Shown piece by piece: positions 24,545-33,714 of a stretch of DNA of 64,000 bases (its first letter is position 1; every line of letters starts with the position of its first letter). The notes under the pieces were generated by a model that ran no database searches, was not told the origin of the DNA, and worked only from the letters and a program-made list of their open reading frames with translations. This DNA comes from Acerihabitans arboris (GTDB taxonomy: Bacteria; Pseudomonadota; Gammaproteobacteria; Enterobacterales; Enterobacteriaceae), in assembly GCF_010131535.1 (NCBI RefSeq), contig NZ_WUBS01000010.1, forward strand, positions 62,001-126,000, read 5' to 3'. The position numbers and the translations under genes are program-made.

Positions 24545-26095
24545 TTATCGTACCGCCGACCCCAGCGAGGTCTTCAGCACCAGGCGTTTAATCGGCCCGA
24601 CCACCACTAAATAACAAAAGATGGCGCCGATGGCGTGCGAGGCGACAAACACCAGCGCGGCGGAGAAATTACCCGCGTCGTTGACCAGGTAGCCGATAAC
24701 GATCGGGGTGGAGATCCCGGCCAGGTTGCCGATGCCGTTAAATAACGAGCTGGCCAGGCCGCTGGCCTGTTTCGGCACCACATCCGACATGACGCCCCAA
24801 CCCAGCGCGCCAAAACCTTTGCCGAAAAAGGACAGGGCCATCAGGGTGATGATCACCCATTCCACGTTGGTGTAATTACAGATAATCATGCAGGTGGACA
24901 GCAGCATGCCGAGCACCAGCGGGATTTTGCGCGCCGCGGTCAGCGACATGCCGCGTTTGAGCAGGTAATCGGACACCAGGCCGCCAAGGATGCCGCCGGC
25001 GAACCCGCACACCGCCGGGATGGCGGCGACGAAGCCGGCTTTGAGGATCGACATGCCCCGATCGTGCACCAGGTACAGCGGGAACCAGGTCAGGAAAAAA
25101 TAGGTCAGGGTGGTGACGCAGTACTGGCCGATCAGGATCCCGAGCATCATGCGGCTGGCCAGTATTTCCCGCACGCAGGGCCAGGTGGCGACGGTCTCGG
25201 CGGGATTGATTTTTTTACTTTGGGTATTTTCCGGGCTGTCCATATCGATAAGCGCCCCACCGGCGACGATATAGTCCAGTTCCGCCCGGTTAATGCGCGG
25301 ATGCTCTTTAGGCGCATAAACCACCCTGAGCCAGACCAGGGTAATCACCACGCCGATGGTGCCCATCAGCATGTAGACGTACTGCCAGCCGAAGCTTTGG
25401 GTTATCCAGCCCATCAGCGGGGCGAACACCACTTTAGCGAAATAGGACGCCGAGGTGAACAGGGCGGAGGTGGTGCCGCGCTCGGCGGCGGGAAACCAGG
25501 TGGCCACGATACGGCTATTGGCCGGGAAAATCGGCGCTTCCACCAGCCCTATCAGGACGCGCAGGGCAAACAGGGCGGCAATGCCCAACGCCACCGGCAG
25601 GCCGATGACAAAGCCCATGGAAAAGGTAAACACGGCCCAGATAAACATGCTGGCCGCATACACCCGCTTGGAGCCGTAGCGATCGAGTATCCGGCCGCCG
25701 GGGATCTGGGCCAGCACATAGGTCCAGGCAAACGCGGAGAACATATAGCCCAGGGTGACCGGCGAAATACCGAAGCTCGACTGGATGGCCGCCCCGGTAA
25801 TGGCCAGGGTGGAACGATCGGCGTAATTCATGGCGGTCATGAAAAACAGCATCGCCATGATGCCGTAACGCACATGGGTGGCCTTGGCGCCGGTGGCCGG
25901 ACCGGCCGTCGGCGCCGCGCCGCGCGGGGTCGCCAGGGCGGTATCGGCTGAAATGGTATCGCTACCATTCGTGCGCTCGGATGCGCGGACCCGCTGGGAA
26001 AGGGCGCCGGCATCAAGGACATCGGCCGCGCCGCTGTTTATGGTATCGCTACCATTTTTATGCAATTCATGGAAATTGTAGGGTACTTTAGCCAT
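24545..26095 (-). CDS. MFS transporter, anion:cation symporter family (GudP-like)
   Basis: Inner-membrane 12-helix transporter resembling E. coli GudP/GarP: THVRYGIMAMLFFMTAMNYADRSTLAI, RILDRYGSKRVYA and GLVEAPIFPANSRIVATWFPAAERG are close matches. The family imports galactarate, glucarate, galactonate and related acids. As drawn (516 residues) it has an unusual ~72-residue hydrophilic N-terminus containing NGSDTI twice; each copy is encoded by an identical 16-bp palindrome (26040-26055 and 25953-25968). Those are likely repressor operators, so the true start may be downstream, for example the GTG at 25873 with AAGG upstream. The upstream LacI gene is the probable regulator. Confidence 0.85.
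   Translation of the reverse strand: MAKVPYNFHELHKNGSDTINSGAADVLDAGALSQRVRASERTNGSDTISADTALATPRGAAPTAGPATGAKATHVRYGIMAMLFFMTAMNYADRSTLAITGAAIQSSFGISPVTLGYMFSAFAWTYVLAQIPGGRILDRYGSKRVYAASMFIWAVFTFSMGFVIGLPVALGIAALFALRVLIGLVEAPIFPANSRIVATWFPAAERGTTSALFTSASYFAKVVFAPLMGWITQSFGWQYVYMLMGTIGVVITLVWLRVVYAPKEHPRINRAELDYIVAGGALIDMDSPENTQSKKINPAETVATWPCVREILASRMMLGILIGQYCVTTLTYFFLTWFPLYLVHDRGMSILKAGFVAAIPAVCGFAGGILGGLVSDYLLKRGMSLTAARKIPLVLGMLLSTCMIICNYTNVEWVIITLMALSFFGKGFGALGWGVMSDVVPKQASGLASSLFNGIGNLAGISTPIVIGYLVNDAGNFSAALVFVASHAIGAIFCYLVVVGPIKRLVLKTSLGSAVR
25953..25968. promoter_or_regulatory. LacI-type operator, distal copy
   Basis: ATGGTATCGCTACCAT, an inverted repeat with arms ATGGTA/TACCAT around TCGC. 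It is identical to the copy at 26040-26055 and lies 87 bp from it, within the 5' part of the MFS reading frame. The symmetry is a DNA property not required by coding, so a protein-binding role is likely. Confidence 0.65.
26040..26055. promoter_or_regulatory. LacI-type operator, proximal copy
   Basis: Second identical copy of ATGGTATCGCTACCAT, 40 bases inside the annotated MFS start and about 200 bases downstream of the LacI gene. Two sites 87 bp apart could be bridged by a tetrameric LacI-family repressor. The 160-base gap before the MFS start is otherwise featureless. Confidence 0.65.
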
Positions 26096-26255
26096 ATTGA
26101 GTTTGTCCGTTTAGGTTTTATAATCAAACGTCTACTAAAGAGGGGGGTAAATAATCGTAGGGTACGGGCCGACTATAAAAGACGCTAAAAATTTTTAAAG
26201 GGACGACGATCACATAACCCGCACCCCAGCTCGGCACGGATGGGGACGGAAGGGA

Positions 26256-27353
26256 TTAGCGCGTGGAAATCAGCGGACCGGTGCTGTCGCGGTTTACCAG
26301 CGTAAAACCCACGTCCATGGCCTCCGGCGGCGCGCCGTTAGGCTCTTTTAATCTTTCCAGCAACGCCGACGCCGCGCGCTGGCCGATATCGGTGCCGTCG
26401 ATTTTAACCGTCGACAGGGCGGGGAAGGTATGGGCGGCAAAATTCATATCGCCGAATCCCATTACCGCGACCTGGCCGGGAACCGCTATCCCCCTGCTGG
26501 CGGCCTCGGTCAATACGCCATGCGCCAGGGTGTCCGACGTGCAGACCAGGATTAACGGCCGTTGGATCACGGCGGATCCGGCCCTGATCTCCACCGGCGG
26601 CCGTTGCAGCAGATGCAGCAGGTTGACCAGGCCCAACCGCCCCTGTTCCAGGGTCGGCAATCCGTGGAAGGTCTGGCGGTCGAGCGGGGTAACGTCCTGG
26701 CGCGCAAGCTGCTGGATAAAACTGTTGCTGCGCCGCACGCCGCGCGGATCGTCAACTTCAATCAGGGCAAAATCGCGATATCCCTGCGCCAGCAGATGCT
26801 GCGCTTCCCGCTGGCCTATGGTTTCATGGGAAAACCCCACCAGCATGTCAATGGGGTCGTCGGTCATGTCCCAGGTTTCCACCACCGGGATGCCGGTTGC
26901 CCGCAGGCGTTTGCGGCTGACCTCGGTGTGAATGGTCCCGGTCAGGATAATGCCGTCGGGACGACGGCTCAGCACCACTTCGAGCAGTTCCTGCTCCTGG
27001 GCGGCCTTATAACCTGAAATGCCCAACAGCACCTGGTAATTGGCCTGCTCCAGCCTGGCGGCAATCGCCTGGAAGGTATCGGCGAAAATCGGGTTGGTCA
27101 GCATGGGCACCACCACCGCCACCAGGCGGGTACGGTTGGAGGCCAGCGAACCGGCGATTTGATTGCGCACATAGCCGGTCTCTTCAATCACCCGCCGTAC
27201 CTTAAGCAGCGTGGATTCCTTGACCTGGTCGGGCTGGTTCATCACCCTGGATACGGTAATCGGCGCCACGCCGGCGAGTTTGGCCACGTCAAAAATAGTA
27301 ATACCGTGGGTTGAGCGCGCGGTAACGGGATGGGCTTTTTTAGGCTTGGGCAT
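26256..27353 (-). CDS. LacI-family transcriptional regulator (GntR/IdnR-like)
   Basis: Sugar-acid-type repressor, 365 residues from the ATG at 27353; the frame runs to a TTG at 27383. The N-terminal HTH is ITIFDVAKLAGVAPITVSRVMNQPDQVKESTLLKV (~18-52), with the hinge YVRNQIAGSLASNRTRLV. The periplasmic-binding-protein-like effector domain includes VVVPMLTNPIFADTFQAI and VAVMGFGDMNFA. The closest general resemblance is to gluconate/idonate repressors. It lies directly upstream of, and in line with, the MFS/dehydrogenase/dehydratase operon, and probably binds the paired palindromes at the start of the MFS gene. Confidence 0.88.
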   Translation of the reverse strand: MPKPKKAHPVTARSTHGITIFDVAKLAGVAPITVSRVMNQPDQVKESTLLKVRRVIEETGYVRNQIAGSLASNRTRLVAVVVPMLTNPIFADTFQAIAARLEQANYQVLLGISGYKAAQEQELLEVVLSRRPDGIILTGTIHTEVSRKRLRATGIPVVETWDMTDDPIDMLVGFSHETIGQREAQHLLAQGYRDFALIEVDDPRGVRRSNSFIQQLARQDVTPLDRQTFHGLPTLEQGRLGLVNLLHLLQRPPVEIRAGSAVIQRPLILVCTSDTLAHGVLTEAASRGIAVPGQVAVMGFGDMNFAAHTFPALSTVKIDGTDIGQRAASALLERLKEPNGAPPEAMDVGFTLVNRDSTGPLISTR

Positions 27354-28080
27354 GGTATGGCTCGACAAGGGAAACGCCGACAATGCTACAACGGCGCGCG
27401 GATACGAGCAAATTAAACACGCGAAGGTTACGGCGGTGCCGGGATGCCGGTAAAACGCGGGGCGGCTTTCAACCGGCGATCTTTATCCTAGCCATATTGG
27501 CCAAAAGAGCGGCCGGCGGGCCAACCGGGCGAGAACAATAACCGGAGTGCCGCTTTCATCAATAAACAAGTCAATGGTAATATTTTAGTGAATATAATTT
27601 ATCTAAGTAATAAATTGCGTGTTTGCGCACGCAGGACATTCACGCCATGGCATGTCCGTATAATGGCTGGCCGCGCAATAAACTATTATGTCACAATAGA
27701 ATAATCATCAGGATAATACATTTTGAGTTCACCTGATCTAAGCGTTAAATAAGATTTTTTAGCGGACGTTTATTACACATTAACCCTCATGAAATTTGCG
27801 CATTTATTTAATGCCGGGCTTTACCACGCCCGCGGGAAACCCCGGGGATGACAGGCGGGCGCCGGCCGGGCCGACGGGCATGGGACAGGGAGGACCATCA
27901 TCGGGCGGCAGCGCATGGGTGGCATAAGGTTAGCCGAAAAAATGCTTTCACGCGGCGGCGATTTATGTATATAACAGTATAACCGTCATATACAGTCGGT
28001 AGGCTATCTGTACAGGATTAACCTCCCCGGCTATGAGGTTCCGTGTTATCAGGCGTAGTGTAAAAGCCAGGAGAATCGAG
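27354..28080. other. Long intergenic region
   Basis: Seven hundred bases without a supportable gene; 27540-27800 is AT-rich. Features seen: an inverted repeat GGACAT (27634-27639) / ATGTCC (27652-27657) directly before a TATAAT at 27659-27664, and a second pair ATCAGG (27707-27712) / CCTGAT (27732-27737) followed by TTTTTT at 27755. Together these could mark a small RNA, but the stem and U-run are not adjacent, so I do not call one. The last 120 bases should hold the promoter of the small gene at 28081. Confidence 0.3.
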
Positions 28081-28281
28081 ATGATTGTCGATCGTTTAAA
28101 ACGTCTGTTTGTCACCCCGCCGGAAGAACCGGCCAGCGATATGTTCGCCGGATCCGAAACGGATGCCCTGTTCAGCGCCATGGGCTGCGAGAACATGCCG
28201 GTGTATATCCCGGCCGAGGTTTGGCAGCGGGTGAGCGATATGGAGTATCGCGCCCATTTAGATCGCGCGCGCTCCCTTTAA
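28081..28281 (+). CDS. Small hypothetical protein (66 residues)
   Basis: Short protein beginning MIVDRLKRLFVTPPEEP, with a strong ribosome site (CAGGAG, 8 bases upstream) that fixes the start. Composition is mixed and moderately acidic, with no membrane helix; the C-terminal half (YIPAEVWQRVSDMEYRAHLDRA) looks helical. A perfect 8-bp-stem hairpin follows the stop. The good translation signal and terminator-like structure argue for a real gene. I do not recognise it and it has no functional neighbour. Confidence 0.6.
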   Translation: MIVDRLKRLFVTPPEEPASDMFAGSETDALFSAMGCENMPVYIPAEVWQRVSDMEYRAHLDRARSL

Positions 28282-28282
28282 C

Positions 28283-28304
28283 ACGCCGGGTTTGAGCCCG
28301 GCGT
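28283..28304. terminator. Hairpin between the small gene and fucO
   Basis: ACGCCGGG (28283-28290) and CCCGGCGT (28297-28304) form a perfect 8-bp stem with a 6-base loop, starting two bases after the small gene's stop and between convergent genes. It lacks a U-run, so rho-independent activity is uncertain. Confidence 0.5.
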
Positions 28305-28327
28305 CGGCTGGCCCGCCTGAGCTGCGG

Positions 28328-29479
28328 TTAAAAAATTGACTCGTAGAGCTGTTCAATATCGGCAATCGTGGTAGCGCGCGGGTTGCCGCCGGTGCAGACA
28401 TCGGCGTACGCGGCTTTCGCCAGCTGCGCTATATCCTCTTTTTTCACGCCCACATCCCGCAGCGACGCGGGGATCCCCACGTCATGGCACAGCTGTTTGA
28501 CCGCGTTGACGGCGGCGGCGCGTGCCTGGGCAATATCCATGGTCTTCGCCGCCTCCACGCCCATCGCCACGGCAATATGGCGGAATTTTTCCCCGGTATG
28601 CGCGGCGTTATATTCCATGATGGTCGGCAGCAGGACCGCATTGGCCACGCCGTGCGGCGTATCATAAAACGCGCCCAGCGGATGCGCCATGCCGTGGACC
28701 AGCCCCAGCCCAACGTTGGAAAATCCCATGCCGGCAATGTATTGGCCCAGCGCCATATCCTCGACGCCCCGCGCCTGGCCGCGTACGGAATCGCGTAACG
28801 ATCGCGCAATAATTTCTATCGCCTTGAGATGGAACATATCGGTCAGTTCCCAGGCGGCGAGAGTGGTATAGCCTTCAATGGCATGGGTAAGGGCGTCGAT
28901 GCCGGTAGCGGCCTTCAACCCGGCGGGCATGCTGGCCATCATTTCCGGATCGATAATGGCCACCAACGGGATATCGTGCGGGTCGACGCAGACAAATTTG
29001 CGCCGGTTTTCCTCATCGGTAATCACATAGTTGATGGTGACCTCGGCGGCGGTGCCGGCGGTAGTAGGCACCGCCAGGATGGGCACGCAGGGATTTTTGG
29101 TGGCGGCGACGCCTTCCAGGCTGCGCACATCGCCAAATTCGGGATTATTGATAATGATGCCGATGGCCTTGCTGGTGTCCTGCGGCGACCCGCCGCCGAT
29201 GGCAATCAGATAATCCGCCCCGGCCGCCTTAAACGCGGCGACGCCTTTATTTACCACCGCTATGGTTGGATTTGGTACAACGTTGTCAAAAATTTGAAAT
29301 TGAAGACCGGATTTTTCAAGCAGATCGGTTACGCGGGTGGCCACTTCAAAACGCATTAAGTCCTTATCGGTTACCACCAGCGCCTTTTTGTAGCCCCTGG
29401 CCTGTACTTCATCAATTATATGGGCGATGGCGCCTTTACCGAAGTAAGAGGTCTCGTTAAGGATCATTCTATTAGCCAT
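28328..29479 (-). CDS. fucO: Lactaldehyde reductase / 1,2-propanediol oxidoreductase FucO
   Basis: Iron-dependent group III alcohol dehydrogenase that interconverts L-lactaldehyde and 1,2-propanediol at the end of fucose and rhamnose catabolism. Starting at 29479 it has 383 residues, the length of E. coli FucO, and aligns closely along its length (ANRMILNET, VPNPTI, YLIAIGGGSPQDTSKAIGII, EVTINYVITDEENRRKFVCV). Metal ligands are D195, H199, H262 and H276. No other fucose or rhamnose gene is present in the window, so it probably serves as a general lactaldehyde/aldehyde reductase here. Confidence 0.93.
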   Translation of the reverse strand: MANRMILNETSYFGKGAIAHIIDEVQARGYKKALVVTDKDLMRFEVATRVTDLLEKSGLQFQIFDNVVPNPTIAVVNKGVAAFKAAGADYLIAIGGGSPQDTSKAIGIIINNPEFGDVRSLEGVAATKNPCVPILAVPTTAGTAAEVTINYVITDEENRRKFVCVDPHDIPLVAIIDPEMMASMPAGLKAATGIDALTHAIEGYTTLAAWELTDMFHLKAIEIIARSLRDSVRGQARGVEDMALGQYIAGMGFSNVGLGLVHGMAHPLGAFYDTPHGVANAVLLPTIMEYNAAHTGEKFRHIAVAMGVEAAKTMDIAQARAAAVNAVKQLCHDVGIPASLRDVGVKKEDIAQLAKAAYADVCTGGNPRATTIADIEQLYESIF

Positions 29480-29957
29480 AATAAATAACCTTTGTCGGGT
29501 GAGTGAATAAGTTAATATTTTCACCTGGCATCGGAGGCGACAAGGGATATTAACTGCTCTACTTCACACTAATGGTTATTTAAGGAAGTTGGCTTGCCGG
29601 ATAAATTATTTTTTATCTACAAATGTATTATTTTTGTTATTGTTGCTAATTGTTAGTGTTTAATGTAATTGTCATGTTGTTTGGGCAGGATTGATATCCC
29701 GCCTCCCGCCTCCCGCCTCCCGGCGAGCCTGTCCTGGCCAGTGGATCCGACGGCAGCGCTCCATGGGCGTCAATTGGGTTACGATAATTCCGAATATGAC
29801 CGTTAAACCGGCTAACCGGCTAATTTTCCCGGCTAAATTGCCAGTACGCCCCCAGCTTGTGGCGTGAGTAGCTATAGTTATAAGTCAGCTACGGTTTTTG
29901 TCAAAGCCGGCCGTGGCCAGATTAGCCGGATGGCGTATAAAAATGGAGAATTCACCT
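29480..29957. other. Intergenic region between fucO and treA with simple repeats
   Basis: Contains the divergent promoters of fucO and treA. The first 170 bases are AT-rich. A tandem repeat of CCCGCCT (3.6 copies) occupies 29698-29722. CCGGCTAA occurs three times, at 29808, 29816 and 29829. No gene is seen. Confidence 0.4.
29698..29722 (+). repeat. CCCGCCT heptamer tandem repeat
   Basis: Three full copies of CCCGCCT plus CCCG, perfect and head to tail, in the fucO-treA intergenic region. Such a short tract could vary in copy number by slippage. No function is inferred. Confidence 0.7.
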
Positions 29958-31658
29958 ATGATTACACGCTCTTTCAGGTGGGCCTGGAAAAGATTTCTAA
30001 CGATGGGCATGTCGCTGAGCACCGCGTCAGGCCAGGTTTTTTCGACGGCACTGGCAAAAACAAAAAATAAATATAACATCAATGTACGCCAGGGGCCGGA
30101 TGCCTTGCTCGGACAGCTGTATATCGACGTCCAGACGGCAAAACTCTTTCCTGACCAGAAGACCTTTGCCGATGCGGTGCCGCGCCGAACCCCGGAGGCA
30201 ATCCTGTCCGATTACCAGACGAAAAAACGCCGTAAAAACTTCAAACTGCATACCTTTGTCGATAAAAACTTCATTTTCCCCACCGACCGGGTGAAATATG
30301 TGCCGCCTAACGGGCAAAGCCTGCGGGAACATATCAATACGCTGTGGCCGGTGCTCACCCGCAACACGTCCAGGGTGCGGCCTTATGATTCGCTGCTGCC
30401 GCTGCCGAAGGATTACGTGGTGCCGGGGGGGCGGTTTCGCGAAGTCTATTATTGGGACAGTTATTTTACCATGCTGGGCCTGGCCGAATGCGACAAGTGG
30501 GATTTGGTGGTGGACATGACCGATAATTTTTCCCATGAAATAGAGACCTACGGCCGCATTCCCAACGGCAACCGCAGCTACTACCTGAGCCGCTCGCAGC
30601 CGCCGTTTTTTGCGCTGATGGTGGATTTGCTGGCCAGCCGGGACGGCGACGGCGTCTATCAAAACTATTTGCCGCAGCTTAAAAAAGAATACCAGTACTG
30701 GATGGAAGGGGGCGACGCGCTGGAAAACGGCGCCGCCGCCGAACGGGTGGCGCGCATGAATGACGGCGCGCTGCTTAACCGTTATTGGGACGATTTGGAT
30801 ACCCCCCGCACGGAATCCTACATGGACGATATCGTCACCGCCAGCGAGGCCAAGGATCGTCCCGCGGGGGAAGTTTACCGCGACCTGCGGGCCGGCGCGG
30901 CGTCCGGGTGGGACTTCAGTTCGCGTTGGTTCGACGACCCGCTGCAGCTGTCGTCTATCCGCACCACCTCAATCCTGCCGGTGGATCTGAACGCGCTGCT
31001 TTACCATCTGGAAATGACCCTGGCCAAGGCCAGCCAGCTTGGCAATAACCTTGACGCGGCCAGCTATTACAGCCAGCGCGCCGAGCGCCGCAAGCAGGCT
31101 ATTAACCTGCACCTGTGGAACGAGGAGGGCGGTTATTACGCCGACTTTGATTTGCGCCAGGATAGGCTGCGCGATCAGCTGACCGCCGCCATGGTTTTCC
31201 CGTTGTATAACAATATTGCGCCGCCGGATCGCGCTGCGCGCACCGCGCAGACGATACGCGATCAGCTGTTGAAACAGGGCGGGCTGATTACCACCACTAA
31301 TGTTTCCGGCCAGCAGTGGGACGCCCCGAACGGCTGGGCGCCGCTGCAGTGGGTGGCGGTGGAAGGATTGCGCAACTATGGGCACGGCGACCTGGCGGAG
31401 GAGATTGCCACCCGCTTCCTGGGCAACGTGCAGCGGCTGTTTAACAACCAGCATAAGCTGGTGGAAAAATACGTGGTGGAAGGCAGCGGCCTTGGCGGCG
31501 GCGGGGGCGGCGAATACCCGCTGCAGGACGGCTTTGGCTGGACCAACGGCGTGACCCTGAAGCTGCTGGACATGTATTCCGACCAGATGACGGGGTATGC
31601 GGACAACACGCCCGCCTCCGTGACGGCGCCGCAGCCGGCGGCGGCTGTCAGCGTCTGA
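29958..31658 (+). CDS. treA: Periplasmic trehalase TreA (GH37)
   Basis: Secreted glycoside hydrolase that splits trehalose into two glucose molecules in the periplasm. Start 29958 (566 residues) is chosen for the GGAG site and the signal-like N-terminus [20 protein letters not shown]. Both trehalase signatures are present: [16 protein letters not shown] and [13 protein letters not shown]. The glycine-rich [21 protein letters not shown] segment near the C-terminus is typical. E. coli TreA is 565 residues. A strong terminator follows, so it is a single-gene unit; the GPH transporter and porin downstream are separate but may share a saccharide-uptake theme. Confidence 0.95.
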   Translation: MITRSFRWAWKRFLTMGMSLSTASGQVFSTALAKTKNKYNINVRQGPDALLGQLYIDVQTAKLFPDQKTFADAVPRRTPEAILSDYQTKKRRKNFKLHTFVDKNFIFPTDRVKYVPPNGQSLREHINTLWPVLTRNTSRVRPYDSLLPLPKDYVVPGGRFREVYYWDSYFTMLGLAECDKWDLVVDMTDNFSHEIETYGRIPNGNRSYYLSRSQPPFFALMVDLLASRDGDGVYQNYLPQLKKEYQYWMEGGDALENGAAAERVARMNDGALLNRYWDDLDTPRTESYMDDIVTASEAKDRPAGEVYRDLRAGAASGWDFSSRWFDDPLQLSSIRTTSILPVDLNALLYHLEMTLAKASQLGNNLDAASYYSQRAERRKQAINLHLWNEEGGYYADFDLRQDRLRDQLTAAMVFPLYNNIAPPDRAARTAQTIRDQLLKQGGLITTTNVSGQQWDAPNGWAPLQWVAVEGLRNYGHGDLAEEIATRFLGNVQRLFNNQHKLVEKYVVEGSGLGGGGGGEYPLQDGFGWTNGVTLKLLDMYSDQMTGYADNTPASVTAPQPAAAVSV

Positions 31659-31688
31659 CCCCGGCCTGTCCCATGCTTGCATTGAATA

Positions 31689-31721
31689 AACGTCGCCAGC
31701 TCCGCTGCGCGGCGTTTTTTT
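31689..31721 (+). terminator. Rho-independent terminator of treA
   Basis: Stem AACGTCGC (31689-31696) / GCGGCGTT (31709-31716, one G-U pair) followed by TTTTTTT to 31721, beginning 30 bases after the treA stop. Confidence 0.8.
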
Positions 31722-32024
31722 ATGGGTGCCGCGCAGAAATTCCACCGGCTTGCGCAAGTCGCCGGCGCGTAATCCGGGGCCGGATATTTATTTTAATTGC
31801 CGTTAATTAATTAAAATTGCGTTTTATAAATAATAAACTATTTTTTTATATATTTGACGTCGATCGCTATTCCCTTCGTTTTTCTGCCACCGGACGACAG
31901 GTTCTGGCAGCCGCAGAAAGGTTTTCATTGTCGGTTGGCTCTATCTTGAATCGCGTTATAAACGGCAGATTCAGATGTTCTTCAACCTTTGTCTACCCAA
32001 GATACAACCCTGGACATCACAGCA
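31722..32024. other. Promoter region of the GPH transporter
   Basis: AT-rich stretch (31790-31855) followed by an inverted pair CTGCCA/TGGCAG near 31883-31912. No gene is visible. The transporter promoter and any operator lie here. Confidence 0.35.
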
Positions 32025-33590
32025 ATGAAAACACGCTCCATCGGACTACCCCAATATTTGGCTTATGGCTCCGGCGACTTCCTGGGCGCGGGCACCACCG
32101 CCCTGACCGCCGCCTGGCTGCTCTACTTCTACACCACCTTCTGCGGCCTGTCGCCCATCGAGGCTACCTTTATCTTTGCCTGCGCCCGGGTACTGGACGC
32201 GGTGGCCAGCCCGCTGATGGGCTACCTGACCGATAACTTCGGCGGCACCTGGCTGGGCAAGCGCTTCGGCCGCCGCAAGTTCTTTATCCTGCTCGGCATT
32301 CCCTGCGTGTTCAGCTACTGCCTGATGTGGGTCGGCGGCATGGGCTACGGTTATTACCTGCTGACCTACCTGCTGTTCGACGTGGTCTACACCATGATCC
32401 TGGTGCCCTACGAAACACTGGTGCCGGAAATGACCGACGATTTTAAACAAAAATCCAAGTTTTCCGGCGCCCGCATCGCCCTGGCGCAGCTGTCCGCCAT
32501 CCTGGCCGCCTTTTTGCCCGGCATCCTGCTGTCGCATTTCGGCAAGGACAACGCCATCTCGTTTTTTTACGCCAGCGTAGTGTTCGCGGTGATCTGCGCC
32601 TGCGTGCTGACCCTGGTCTACCTGTTTACCTGGGAACGTCCGGCGGCGCTGAAATCGGAGGCGGCGCTCGGGCTTGAGCGTGAAAAACAGCAGTTGACGC
32701 TGGGCCAGAGCCTCAGGCGCCTGCATACCGAACTCTCCTCCACGCTGCGCGTGCGCATCTTTCGCCAACACCTGGGACTGTACCTGGGCGGGTATATCGC
32801 CCAGGACGTGTTCAACGCGGTGTTTACCTATTATGTGGTCTTCGTGCTGATGCAAAGCGCCACCGTGGCGTCCAACCTGATGGGCGTCATGGCGATCCTG
32901 CAGTTCGTGGCGGTGATCGGCATGATCCCGCTGTGCATCCGTTTTGGACCGGCGCCGTCCTACCGCCTGGTGGTAACCCTGTTCGGCCTGAGCGCCATCT
33001 CCTACGGCGTGCTGTATTACGCCGGCCTGAGCGACACGTTTTCGCTGCTGTTGCTGGTATCGGCCATCGCCGGCCTGGGCCGGGGCGGCATCAACTATGT
33101 GCCCTGGAATATCTACACCTATATCGCCGATGTGGACGAGGCGATCACCGCGCAGCGGCGCGAAGGCATCTTCGCCGGCATCATGACGCTGACCCGCAAG
33201 GCGTCGCAGGCCGGGGCGGTCATGCTGGTCGGGGTGTTCCTGCAGCTGTCGGGATTTGTTTCCGGGCAAAAAGTGCAGTTGCCGCAGGTCAGCCACGCCA
33301 TCCTGGCCATCCTGTGCGTCGGCACGGTGCTGGTGCTGACCGCGGGTTTTATCATCTCCCTGCGCTTTAGGCTGAACCTGAAGACCCACCGGGTGCTGCA
33401 GCAGGAAACGCAGAAGATGCGCGAGGCCAATCACCCGCTGCCGCAGCAGATCACGCCGGAAGCGCGGGCCACCGTGGAAATGCTGACCGGGATGAAATAC
33501 GAATCCCTGTGGGGCAATAACAACATCGGCTACGTTAACCGGCATAAAAGCGCGCCGGAAAAAGCCGTTCCGCGGGAAAACGCGATTTAA
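32025..33590 (+). CDS. GPH-family sugar:cation symporter
   Basis: Inner-membrane transporter of the glycoside-pentoside-hexuronide family (MFS fold, 12 helices), 521 residues from the ATG at 32025; a TTG 12 codons upstream is also open. Family features are LAYGSGDFLGAGTTALTAAW at the first helix, GYLTDNFGGTWLGKRFGRRKFFILLG in the helix 2-3 loop, and PYETLVPEMTDDFKQKSKFSG after helix 4. Members carry oligosaccharides, uronides or pentosides with Na+ or H+. A general porin begins 124 bases downstream, so the two probably cooperate in uptake of an oligosaccharide. The C-terminal ~80 residues are a charged cytoplasmic tail. Confidence 0.85.
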   Translation: MKTRSIGLPQYLAYGSGDFLGAGTTALTAAWLLYFYTTFCGLSPIEATFIFACARVLDAVASPLMGYLTDNFGGTWLGKRFGRRKFFILLGIPCVFSYCLMWVGGMGYGYYLLTYLLFDVVYTMILVPYETLVPEMTDDFKQKSKFSGARIALAQLSAILAAFLPGILLSHFGKDNAISFFYASVVFAVICACVLTLVYLFTWERPAALKSEAALGLEREKQQLTLGQSLRRLHTELSSTLRVRIFRQHLGLYLGGYIAQDVFNAVFTYYVVFVLMQSATVASNLMGVMAILQFVAVIGMIPLCIRFGPAPSYRLVVTLFGLSAISYGVLYYAGLSDTFSLLLLVSAIAGLGRGGINYVPWNIYTYIADVDEAITAQRREGIFAGIMTLTRKASQAGAVMLVGVFLQLSGFVSGQKVQLPQVSHAILAILCVGTVLVLTAGFIISLRFRLNLKTHRVLQQETQKMREANHPLPQQITPEARATVEMLTGMKYESLWGNNNIGYVNRHKSAPEKAVPRENAI

Positions 33591-33714
33591 CCAAAATAAT
33601 AAGTCTTAGCAGAAAAACCATTGGCCGAAACGGCCGGGGAATAAATATGGGCGCAGCGCTGTAATTCTCTATTCCAATTAAATTTTAAATTAATATTTTG
33701 AGGGTTGGCATAAA

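Noticed and set aside
27966-28015. LexA (SOS) box upstream of the small gene at 28081
   Set aside because: CTGT/ACAG elements are present but not in the CTGT-N8-ACAG arrangement.
32046-33545. 499-codon minus-strand frame
   Set aside because: Exact antisense of the GPH transporter; rich in His, Gln, Gly and Asp, with no recognisable motif.
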